Part shown: positions 1 through 12,600 of the stretch, piece after piece
Position numbering within the stretch: the stretch's first letter is position 1
Layout: every line of letters starts with the position of its first letter
Origin: Amphiura filiformis
Lineage: Eukaryota > Echinodermata > Ophiuroidea > Amphilepidida > Amphiuridae
NCBI RefSeq assembly: GCF_039555335.1
Contig: NC_092637.1
Span: 39,892,526-39,956,525 of the forward strand
Length of the DNA: 64,000 bases
Reading direction: 5' to 3'
Position numbers and translations under genes: made by a program
Notes under the pieces: generated by a model
What the model was told of the DNA's origin: nothing
Databases searched by the model: none
The model's input: the letters and a program-made list of their open reading frames with translations, nothing else

Positions 1-462
1 CAAAAACATCCAGGGGGGCAAGATGAAGGGCAAGACTTCCTACAGTGGGGCAGCTGCCCCCTTTTCTCCCCCTGGCTGTATATGGGGCATAAAGTGACCT
101 TCGTGCTACCGTCACGATGTGAATGTCCAGAAATGGAAGTGTTGCAAGTTACGTCGCTGCTAACCAAAACCTTTTTTACAGCAAAACTGTCAAAATGACA
201 GCATTTAATAACAGTTTACGACGGTTTACGATATTTATGTTAATTAGAATACGGGGTAGATTTTATTAGTTTAGTTTTAATATTATATGTACGTCTTAGT
301 TCTAGGTAGGAAATTTAGAGAACTAGCTGAGTAAACACACGCGGTAATGTTATATTTCTGCTCTAGAACATTATTGGCGGGATTAATGGCTAAGTCCATT
401 GAAGTTCTTTGATATCACAAAATTACGTACATTTTTCATCTAATGCAACTGACTCTTTACAG
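1..462. other. Upstream intron sequence, no gene seen
   Basis: Non-coding sequence before the first visible exon. The first 110 bases are GC-rich with a short GGGGCAGCTGCCCC palindrome at 48-61, probably part of an old repeat. Nothing else could be assigned. Confidence 0.5.
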
Positions 463-660
463 ATGCCCAAATGACTTACAACACCTCGATCTCAGCTTCT
501 AGTGGAGGACAGACACCAGTGATGGGCCATGTCGCCTGCTCAGGCAGCGAGACTTATTTAGCAGAGTGCAGTCATGCTGGGTGGGGCTACTTCTGGAATC
601 ATCCATCCGAGTCATATGGAACATGTGATAATGGCATTGCTGGCGTAAAATGCAGATTAA
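463..660 (+). CDS. Exon: C-terminal half of SRCR domain A
   Basis: The exon follows a CTTTACAG acceptor and ends before GTAGGTGA; both borders are phase 1. It carries the last four cysteines of a group A SRCR domain (A-C-S-G-S-E-T, A-E-C-S-H, G-T-C-D and V-K-C-R-L). The layout equals the second halves of domains C and E. The first half must lie upstream of the window. The first base of codon 1 comes from the missing exon. No start codon is needed here because the exon is internal. Confidence 0.85.
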
Positions 661-3600
661 GTAGGTGAAAGTATAACCAAAGTTAAGGGCTCAGATAACG
701 ACGTTTTTCAGACATATAGAATTGCATTTTGAATAGGAAGAATGTCCTTCTGATATAAAATAATTAACTATAATTACAAAACAAAAAAGGTTCCAGGATA
801 GCCCTATGCCATGTGTTTTGAGTGCAATTTATTTTTTTCCAGTTATCATCATGTGATGTGATACACTCCTCTGGGTCCCAGAGGAACTCGTAACGGGACC
901 CACATCAAGAAAACATTCAGTTGCGTTTCAACCCATGTGATTTATTGCATTGGTTGCAAACGCCATCCCACCTGTCTGTACAGGGTGTCTATTTGTAGTT
1001 TCCCAATTATCTCAGTGACGCGTGAACGGATGTTGATGATTTATGCACCAATCTATAGAAGACACTTCATGGATTTTGAATCTGCAAGAAAGTTTTAATT
1101 TTACTGCTGATATTTTAAGTTATGTTCCCCGATCCTTAGGGCCTATTTTTATTGAGACACCCTGTAGGTTGTCACATGACGAGCTAGCTTGATTGGTCTC
1201 TGAGTTGAACTTCCGACCTCAATCAGCTACGATCAATGACCGAAATCACTTGTATAGCGTTTTAACTTTGTTGTACAGCATGACAATCACAGCGTGAATA
1301 ATGTTCGAAGCAGTTATTTATCCTAGATTACAAGCAGTATTAATGTAGTGGCAAATTTGATAAATAGCCATGAAGGTAAGCTTACTTCCGGGTCCAAATT
1401 TCTCATGAATACGAAGTAGCCGATAAACAATTATTGAAAGCCTTATTTGTTTTAAATGTTATCCAATCAAAGGGCTCGTTTGTTATCATCGGCATACTGT
1501 TTGTGTCAAGGGGGTGGAACCAAACTGACTGCGGAGGAAACTAATAATACCTTATGACCCCTTGTCATTGTAGGTCATTCTGAGGAACAAAAAGGACTAT
1601 TATTAGCTATAACCTTTTGGTTGACTATTGTATATTATCTTGTTTTGAATGTTGTAAAATTAGTTTTCGGACCCGATCAGATTCGTCTCATTGGTGGAGG
1701 TTCGAACGAAGGAAGAGTTGAAGTTTATTTTGACGGCGAATGGGGAGGTATTTGCGACCACCATTGGGATATAACGGAAGGCGAGGTAAGCATGGTATTC
1801 AGTTTTAGCAGTCCTGTACAATGATTTTATATAGTCGATAATATATTATCGAGTAGAGCTCATGGAGGCAGCCATTAGCAGACCACCCATTGTCAGATGG
1901 CTGGATGATTTTCAGCTGCACACACAAATGAATAGGAGAATTTTGAAAATGAATCATGACTTTTTGATAAACCGCTTACGGCAAAAATTCTGAGGACTGG
2001 GCGATTCTAAATTTCACATACAATGTACAAAACAATATTTGTAAAATCTTTGTCGAGAGATTAAAAAAGTTATCGAGAGCATTTTCTGTAATCTTGTTTT
2101 AAATTAACACAAAATACAATATTCTGTGCAGAAAAATGGCCCAAAGTTCCTATCTTGCCATTGAAAACTACAGGAAGACCGCCCACAGAGCTTCAAGCCA
2201 CATGCCAGACATCATGGCGCCAACTGCAAATGGCTGCGCCCATGTGATGTAAGTCGATAATATATTATCGACTTTATAAAATCATTGTACAGGACTGTTT
2301 AGTGGAGCCGAAATATGGATTTGCGTGCGCGAATAGAGACGAAGAAGTTGTGGGGATTCTTTTCTGGATATTCGAGGGTGCTGGGTGCTAAACAAGAATT
2401 TTTGGCTCCAACCTCGGGAAATGTGAGGAACTCTCAGTAGAAACGGTTTTTTTAAATGACTAAAAATAACTTAAAATAGTGATCGCGTGGATTGAATTAA
2501 CAGAAATGCTGCAGTTTTCTTTATTATTTCTTGGTGATTTAGGTTAGCAACTATTTCAAACTGTTGCGATTTGGTAGTTCACAGAATCTTTTGAATGGTA
2601 GTGAGCTTTGGCAAAAATTGCATTGATCTTTTCATAGCGAGTGTGTATACTTTTGTAGGTCCTGTGATTCTTGAGTTATGTTGTAAAGAGAGCCGAAACA
2701 TAACGTAAAACGTACATAATTCATTACTAACAATTAAAATCAAACAAGTATATGATTTGTAAAATGAATTTTTACAAAACACCAAAGTGTTGTTTTTCAA
2801 TAATAAATTTATTTAAATAATGAAACTCGCTTGCTTCGACTCTTAAGAGTGGTCTTAACACTGAAACATATCAATTTGTAAGCGCTCTTTAGCAAAGTCA
2901 TAGTTCATTGAATTTACAACCGTATAACAAAACGGACGTAAATAGTATCTTTTTGCACAAAATTTGCAATTTAAAGAGAACTGGCCATTGCTCATTGAAA
3001 TGAAACTAGTATTATGAACAATATAAGTGCGCTCTATCATTTACTTGAGTTTTGACTTTTCGTCCCCAGGCAGAACCAAAAGCGCTCTTTAAGCAAAGTC
3101 ATAGTTCATTGAATTTACAACCGTATGACAAAACAGGCGAAAATAGTAACTTTTTGCACAAGATTTGCAATTTATAGGCAATTGGCCATTGCTCATTCTA
3201 GTGACTCTAGTATATGGACAATATAAGTGTGCTTTTTCATTTAATGACATAAAATTTGACATATATTGTAAGGAACACTTGAGGTTTTGACTTTTAAAAC
3301 CTGCATTTTGGTCAAAAAATGTGCTTGGATATGTAGTTTTCAACATATTTACCACATTCGCCTTGTTATAATATTGAATTGCGTTGACCTAGTGACGAAA
3401 AGTGTTTTTAGGGGGAAGTGTTCTCCTTTAAAGAAGCACAATCCACCTTGGAAACGATACTAGCGATATGTACGCACCACAGATATTGGAACACGTACAT
3501 ATTGGAAGCCGTATAAACGCAAGGTCAACGCAGGACGTACGCAATCTTTCTAGAAAGGTTAAGATTACCTCAAGGGAAGGGTTTGGTTGTAGGATAAGGG

Positions 3601-6600
3601 CTATGCCAATGTTTAAGGGTTGAAAATTGAGTAAGGATTAGGGCTGGGTGACTGACGCAATTATTTTCCAATGATAAAACAATATACACGGTTGTTTGAT
3701 GGGATCATTTATTAGTTTTTCAAACAAAACATCATGTACAACCAAATGTTAGGCTTAAACAGCTAAAAGTTATATCATGCTAATGAATACAGATGCTTTT
3801 GAGTCATTCTCAACTTGAATTTCCCCTCTTTTACAAAATTATTCACTTATATAGCATTTTTTAAAGCTTTTTCGGATATAAAATGTATCTATTAGGCCCT
3901 AATGACAAAATTGGTGGCGCTATTTAGTTACTGGAAATTACTCTTTCAAGCTTTTAATACAAATAATTCCTTTTATTGTTTCATGAAATATGTTTATAAA
4001 ATTTCCTTGTTGCTTGTTTCACCTATTCCAGCTGTTTTAATGGCAGTATTAATCACCTACCTCTTGCAAATAAAGAAATATGATTAGGATATATAGCGCC
4101 ATCTATAGTTTGCATTTAGTTAATAATGAAGCCAATTCTATATATATACATCAAACAACCGTGTATAGCTGATCTGTAATAAGTCTTCAGCTATAATTGA
4201 AGACCGAATTAAAACGACTAGTTTGCGTATGACGTCCTGTCAATCAGACCAAAAATGCCATACTGCGCAGGTCAGCAACCAATCACGGCGCGCCTTTGTC
4301 ATGACGTCAGACGCAAATTAGTCTTTTTAATTCGGTCTTTAATTATAACATTTACTTCCATATTCTACATATTCCAGGTTGCCTGTCGACAAAAGGGATT
4401 CTCAGGAGTTCTTAACGTAACAACAGGTTCTAACTATGGTCAAGGTGGACCAAATGAAAGAATATGGTTGGACGATATGGACTGTGTAGGCAATGAGAAG
4501 AATCTTGCTGAATGCCATCATGACGGATGGGGTGAAGTTGGCCAATGTACGCAGCTTGAGCTTGCTGGTGTCATTTGTCGTCTAAGTAAGTTTACGAACT
4601 GCGAGGTACATGTAGTTTCCCGGTGCGTTTGTTTTGTTTGTTTTGTGTGTTTGAGATCATTAACTCTCTCCAAGCGGGTGTCGACTGCAGACGACAAGTT
4701 TCGAATTTTTGTTTTAATTCAAAAATTTCAGACATGTAAATTTTCATGACCATATTTGGAATCAGCATGAAAAATGCATTAAAATGAATACAAACAAGCC
4801 TAGTATTGGTTCAGTTTCTTGAGATAGCTCTTGATATTTTGAGAAAATGTCTCAAAACTTGGTCTTTTTATGTTGAAGCCTATGGCTAGCATGCAGAGCA
4901 TATACCTCTGTACCTGTTAATAACCTCCTTTTCTGTTATTGACATGACATTCCATCCTCTCAAATAGTCATTTTGATGGGGAAAGGTACGTAATACATTA
5001 TGTCGAGTTTGGAACACACTTAATATACATACATACCCCATACACACACCCCTACACCTACATAATTATATGCATTATTGTTTCATTATCATTCATTTGA
5101 ATTGACTTATTTTCACATGTGCTGATTTGTCCTATTTTGCCTCAAAATAGCACGTGATGGTGATATTCGTCTTGTGGGTGGGACCAGTGACACACATTCT
5201 GACGGTCGCCTAGAAATATTTCACAATGGCCAATGGGGTAGCGTTTGTAACGATGGATGGAGTGACGTAGACACATTAATTGCCTGTACACATCTTGGAT
5301 ATAATTCTGTTGGATCTGCAGTACTGGCGCCAGGTCGGTATTGATATTAAATACACACCCAACCGTACACCCACGCCCCTACACCCACACACCCCTGGAG
5401 CTTTATATGTGATGGGTATTTTTCTGCATACATTCAAGACGGCTCTCAAAATGGCAAATCTTTTTTGTGTGTGTATAATCTTGTGCATTGTGTACTTTTT
5501 ACAAAGGCTTCAGTTATGGAATATTAAAAGATCAAGAGAATGGATGTGGCCATCTCGTGATGGAGAATATCACAACCAACTTGACTGTATCTTTGTCGGA
5601 TATTCTTGGTATTTGAAGGATATATGAAGGTACGTGCATCATTTTGAGTTGGATCGACCATCTCATGCCCTTAGAAATAGCAAAGAAGATCTTGAAATAA
5701 AAACAAAGACACAAACTTGCGTGACATATATTTTTTTTAACTTCTGGAAATAATTAGCATTGTTGTAGCAAAATGGTTATGAAAACGATATTATCAACGA
5801 TATCAGGCACACCCTTCCTCAAGGATTAATGCACATTCCATTTTAGAAATACGCTATTTCACAATCCTGAGACATACCACTTTCACTACTCGGTAGGTGC
5901 AAAAAGTTGGTTCTAAATACCTGCAAACAATTCCATAACTATAGCCGCTACATGTATAAAGAGTAGGCCTACATATAAAAAAGATTGACATTTTGGCAGG
6001 CATCTTGGATTTATGTAGGAAAGAAGGAATTGTGTCGTTTAGTGAAAAAGAAAACACTTTCTTCACCTTTAAAAATCACTGAAAATTATTTTAAAATGTC
6101 ATTTGGAATCGGTTTAGGGTATGGGATTATAATTATCTTTGAGCGTTAACAATCGGTATTTTAGGCATCACTTTGCACGTGACCATACGGATTAATGTGC
6201 AACTTTTATTTTTGGAAGCATGCCATTTTTACACTCCGAAGATATTCTGTAGCTATACATTGACTTGGCAGGGTTAAAAAATGATTCTAGATCCCTCCAA
6301 CCAACTCCATAACTAAAGCCACCTAGTTCCAATAATTGGAACTCACGGCTCCGACCGTGAACAAAAACAAGTCCTCAAACGTTCGAAATTTGTACTTACT
6401 ACAACTAAAAGCCCCCACAAGAAGTATCTAATGGATTATACACATAAAAGAGATTTTGATATTTTTTTAGTAAAAAATAACACACTTTCTTATCCCTAAA
6501 TCAATAATAACACGCACAAAGCGCCATCTTAGATTTATGCAGGAAAGAATCACCAGTAACATACTAAGACCGCCATTTGTAATCGGTTCAGGGCATGTAA

Positions 6601-9600
6601 TTACATTATCTTTGATAATGTCTTTAAGGGGGTACTACACCCCTGGCCAAATTTGTGCATATTTGTGCATTTTTCTCAAAAATTATAGCACATTGGTGAC
6701 AAGTAAGATATGTATATTATAGGAGCAAGGACTACCGCTACTGTACTGAAAATTCAGCAACTCAAAGCAATTTATTGATCAAATATTGGTTTCCACTCAT
6801 TTTTGGCTTTAACTCCACAACTGTTGTCTGTGCTGAAATAAAATTTCCAGTGCAGTAGTTGTAGACCTTGCCCCTATAATATACATATCTTATTTGTCCC
6901 CAATGCGCTATAATTTTTGAGAAAAATGCAAAAATGGGCACAAAATTGGGCAGGGGTGTAGTACCCCCTTCGGTATTCTAAAGCGTCGCTTTGCACGTGA
7001 CCTTGCGGATTAATGTGCCACGTACAATTTTGGAAACATACCATTTTACACTCCGGAAATATCCTACTTTTGCATAGTAGTTTTGAACTTTCGGTTCTAT
7101 ATACCTCCAACCAACTCCTTAACTAAGGCCCCTACAAAAAGTAATGCTTTCGGACGAGTTCATTTTTCTTGCAGATTGATGCATTGATATTTGTTTGTAC
7201 TAATAATTTTGCTAAAATCATTGACTTTTTTTCTCGTGTATGAAATGTGTTATAAATACGTTGCTCCAGAAATTGTACAAAATAATGCACTTGCACTGGA
7301 ATGTTGAAGTGTCAAATGCACTCCACCTGGGGGCTTGTGCATTAGACGCATCAACATCTCAGTACGCGTGCATTATTTTGTACAATTTCACTACCAAACA
7401 AGTGATACGCATTTATTGACATATAAATAATATTATACCATGTTTACAGACGGCGCATTATGGGCTTGGTTTTCCAATATTAGCTGTATCGGTAATGAAG
7501 CTCACTTAGGAGAATGTTATTTTAATTACTGGGACGACACTAGACAGTGTAACAATGACAATTACGTGGCTATCAGCTGTTTAGGAGGTAAGAAAAGTAG
7601 ATTAATTCGAAGTTACGCGTTTCTCTCTCTTGTTTTTAAAGAGGTGACGAAGATATTATGCCTGTAATCACTATTTATGTATTTTTATATAAATTTTGTA
7701 TAATATGTGAGTTATTTTGGATTGGTCGTAAGGTGATGTACATAATCTACATAATAGCAGTCATCAACTTAACAAACTTTTTTAAATATTTTATCGATCA
7801 AATAATCAATTCTTTTGCCTTAGATTTCACGTAAATCATCAGCCAACTAGTAACCAAATAACCACTATTTAATTAGCACGGTTGTTTGATGGGGTCATTT
7901 ATTAATTTTTCAAACAAAACATCATGTGCAACCGAATTTTAGGCTTAAACAGCTAAAGGTTATATCATGCTAACACACACATATGCTTTTGAGTCATTCG
8001 CAAGTTTAATTTCCCCTCTTTTACAAAATATTATTCACTTTTATAGCATTTTGAAGCTTTTTCGGATATAAAATCTATCTATTAATGACAAAATAGGTGG
8101 CGCTATTTAGTTACTGGAAATTACTCTTTCAAGCTTTTAATACAAATAATTCCTTTTATTGTTTGATCAAATATGTTTGTAAAATTTCCTTATTGCTTGT
8201 TTTACCTATTCCAGGTGTTTTAAATGCAGTATTAATCACCTACCCCTTGTAAATAAAGAAATATGATTTAGGATAAATAGCGCCATCTATAGTTTGCATT
8301 TACTTAATAATGAAGCCAATTCAATATACATCAAACAACCGTGTTAGATGGCCTTTTAAAAAGGACTGTAATTGAGAAATATGAAAATGGCACGGTTGTT
8401 TGATGAGATATCATGCTAATGTATATAGATGCTTTTGATTTATTCTCAACTTTGATTTCCCCTCTTATTATTATATTATTCACTTTTATAGCATTTTATA
8501 GCTTTTTCGATATAAAATGTATCTATTAATGACAAAATTGGTGGCGCTGTTTAGTTACTGGAAAGTACTCTTTCAAGCTTTTAATACAGATACTTCCTTT
8601 TATTGTTTGATAAAATATGTTTATAAAATTTCCTTGTTGCTTGTTTCACTTATTCCAGCTGTTTTAATGGCAGTATTAATCACCTACCCCTTGCAAATAA
8701 ACAAATATGATTTAGGATAAATAGCGCCATCTATAGTTTTCATTTAGTTAATAATGAAGCCAATGTCTATACATCAAACAACCGTGATGGGCTTTCTTTC
8801 AGTTAAACCAATTCAATATAATTCTACTATGAGTGGTTTTCAATAATGATTTACCTGGCGTATGCGTAGACATAAACATGCGGCCTAGAAATCGCTACCT
8901 TTATTAGTACTAGTATCAACCGAGATCTTAGCCCGTCTAAAACGTCTTTGAACAAGTGGGATTCTTGTTCTCTCTCAATTTTCTCAGCTTCCAACAAAAT
9001 GCGTCTGGCAGGAGGCCCAACTAACCGTGAGGGAAATGTTGAGATATATCACAACGGAAGATGGGGAAGTATATGTCCTAATGATTGGGGGATCAATGAA
9101 GTCCGTGTGGTATGTATTGTTGCATGGGGTATATGATTGTAATGTCTTATGGGATAATGAAGACTTGATATACAAGTGGATATATCTATCAACGAGTGGA
9201 TATAACTATCAACGAATGGATATAACTATCAAGTAAACTTGATAGTTTAAAAAGCAATCAATGGGTTAAAATAATTATTTAGATATGTTGAACCCAGGTC
9301 CTCTCTATTGCTAGACAAGTATTTTCTAGGCTATTGGTACATTGGCTTGGAGGTATTTGTATTGTCTCTGTGAGTGGGAAGCATTTGTGTAAGATTTTGC
9401 TTCCCTATTATTTTTGATAATGTGGTTTACCTAGAAAATATATGTCGGAAAAATGTATATCTAAGAGTGCAAATGGAGTGAGGAGCTGGGTGGTAACAGG
9501 CTTTTTGCTATCAATGACAAATGAATGATAAACTATGGTTTTACCTTGGCATTACGATTAGCATCTCGGTAATGAGGAAAGCGATTGAATAATTACAGAA

Positions 9601-12600
9601 ATATTGGGAATAAACTGCATATTCATGTAAATTCATAATGTTCACATAAATGAATGCAGTTTGTTCCATGTTATACAGCTTGTCACATATTTATCAATAG
9701 ATGGCGCTACCACTCTACCCTAAAATGCTCAATATGAGTATTTTAAGACCTGTTGTAAACATTAATGTTAATGCATTTTAATGAGGAGACTGGGTTTGGC
9801 AGCTTTATATATAGTTCGTATTTATAAATTAGCTGTCTATAGAGGCCGTCAGCCTTTTCCTCGGGATCCGCCATCTTGTGGGTACTGCCGTTGTGCATGT
9901 CATGCGTTAGACATTACGCCCCCGATTACGCGGAAGTCGCAACGCGTAACGCGCCTCTTCAGTCAAGCGTCAACGCGGTGATCTTAGCAACAAGGCACTC
10001 CGTACCCACAAGATGGCGGCGTTGACGTCACAATGACTACCTCTATTCGATACCTACTTCCAGGTGTGCAAGTACCTTGGATTTTCAGGTGACGGCAAAG
10101 TGCGAAATAGAGTCATATTACATGAATCTATCATAGGCCCCACTTGGTTAGGTGGCCTGAACTGCACTGGATCGGAAAGCAACCTTGCTGAGTGTCCTCA
10201 CCCGGGATGGGAAAAGTCTGGTTGTGATTATGCTGAACAAGCAGGTGTCTTATGTCATGTTGGTAAGTTTTCATGATCCTCCTCCTCCTTCTCCTTCTCA
10301 TCCTCCTGCCCCTCCTCCTGCTCTTCCTCCTTCTTCGTCCAAATATCTTTTCAGTCGTATTTTTACAAGCAAAATGATAAAGGTCAGCATATTGATTCAT
10401 TATCAGGATGAACGTTCTGTTTTAGGATTCGGAGTCCTTTTGTCTACAGTTGCAAAATCATAAAACAATCTTTCTAAAGTAGCAAAATCATAAAACGTCT
10501 TTCACTAAGATGACCAGATAAAGTTTACATCATGACCATTTTATTTTCCATTCATTTTCAACAGCAAAGGAAGGTGACCTCAGACTCGTCGACGACGGGT
10601 TGCTGCAAAATAACATTACTATCGCAACAAGAGGGCGTGTAGAAGTGTACCATAGAGGAGCGTGGGGCTTAATCTGTGGCAGAGGATGGGATGTTTTCGA
10701 TGGGGATGTTGTATGCCGCCAGCTCGGTTTTACTAGACTTATCGAAACGGGAACAGGTGTGTGTCGGGAACATTAACTTAAGAGAGAGTATGAGCATGGT
10801 ATGAGAGGCCATCTACCACGGTTGTTTGATGGGATCATTTATTAGTTTTTCAAACAAAATATCATGTACAACCAAATTTTAGGCTTAAACAGCTAAAAGC
10901 GGTATCATGTATACAGATGCTTTTGAGTCGTTCTCAACTTTAATTTCCCCTCTTTTACAACATTATTCACTTTTATACTATTTTTAAAGCTTTTTCGGAT
11001 ACAAAATGTATCTATTAATGACAAAATTGGTGGCGCTATTTAGTTACCGGAAATTACTCTTTCAAGCTTTTACTACAAATAATTCCTTTTATTGTTTGAT
11101 AAAATATGTTTATAAAATTTCCTTGTTGCTTGTTTCACCTATTCCAGCTGTTTTAATGGCTCTATCAATCACCTAACCCTTGCAAATAAAGAGTTATGGT
11201 TTAGGATATAGCGCCATCTATAGTTTGCATTTAGTTAATAATGAAGCCAATTCTATATAAATCAAACAGCTGTGAGCTACTCGGGTCGAAACTGGAAGGA
11301 AATGAGGCGGCAGGTTTTTTGAGTGGTCATGGAGCTAATACGTCAAACAGGCCCGTTGGAACCGCTGCAGCCTGATCAAAAGTTGCGAACGTTTAACTTG
11401 GAAAAACGTTCTCGTCAATTATATCGTATCAGACGGTAAAAAGTTATGACCGGCCTCAGCAGTAGCCCTAAAAGTATAGGGCCTTTTGACTGTGGTGATC
11501 CAAAACCATGCTATATCAGAAAACCTGGCTATGTCCAGAGAGCTGCTGCCAGTGACTGCTATTAATTCCCCAGAATTTTTTTTCTCGGGGACAGCGGTTA
11601 GTGGGTTGTGAGCTATCACTGGGTTTTTAGCAGTTCTCAGTATATACTAGCATGGTGTATATAATGTGTAATAAAAAAGGCCCTGTGGTAGGGCTACTCA
11701 GCAGCGTGTCCGTCATGTAATATAACAGGTAGGCCTATGCACGATATCTCGTGAAGTTTCATGAGATATACAGTACATGGGCTACATGTTATACTCTTGT
11801 GATGGTGCGCGTTTCTTCAGCGGTACACAGGGCACACCGACATCGCCTGGCTAATAATTGCTTTCTCTGCAGAGATACTAAAATCAATACCCGGGATCGA
11901 TACACGTGAATGTCCTATGTACGAGTTTGATATGAGACGAAAATCTTTGGATACCGGGGTAGAAAATGATGAATATCTCCCGCAAATGATTTCGTATAAA
12001 GAAACCAGATATGGTTCCTTGCACTTGAATATATATTTTGAGTCTTGAGTCAAAAACTGACAATAATTCTGATTTATATGTGCCGAATTATATAGCGCAG
12101 TATATAGGCCAATCGTGGAGGTAGTCTAAAAGCATATGACCTATGGCGTACTGCTCGACTCACGTCACACAGCGAGGTCAGTCACCGGGCTAATCGGGGC
12201 TATTGTCAGTAGCCTTAGTCAGATGTCCTTCGGCCCATTATGCGACTCAAAACTATTAAACAGGTCGATACAAAATGGCCATACGTGGCGGTGGATTCAA
12301 CCTACCATGGCGATTTCTGCCATGAAGATATCGGGCGATGACACTGTGCAGGGTGTGTGTGCATATGGGGTGAGTGTAGTCACCGTGTGTGTTTTATTAG
12401 ATATTTTCTGTGTCTCTTTCACCGTTCTTTACGTGTTTTACTCTATCAACCTCTATCCTTGATAAACAAACTGAAAAATTTGTCTCTTCTCACCCACAGA
12501 CACAGACAGTTCCTATGGCTCAGGTTCCGAAGAGCTTTTTCTAGCTGATGTAGACTGTACTGGTTCAGAATCGTTCATATTGAAGTGTGGATTGAATGAA

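Noticed and set aside
5280..5627. 115-codon frame starting inside SRCR-C and running through its intron
   Set aside because: It begins out of frame in the exon and crosses the donor; only its last part, in the decayed exon, has SRCR resemblance.
3687..11274. CACGG-ended MITEs as RAG-type recombination signals
   Set aside because: The termini begin CAC, but there is no CACAGTG heptamer or nonamer, and the duplication is four bases rather than five.
12136..12462. 108-codon open frame in the SRCR-E intron
   Set aside because: No recognised motif, lies between two exons of a continuous gene, and its C-terminal part is low complexity.
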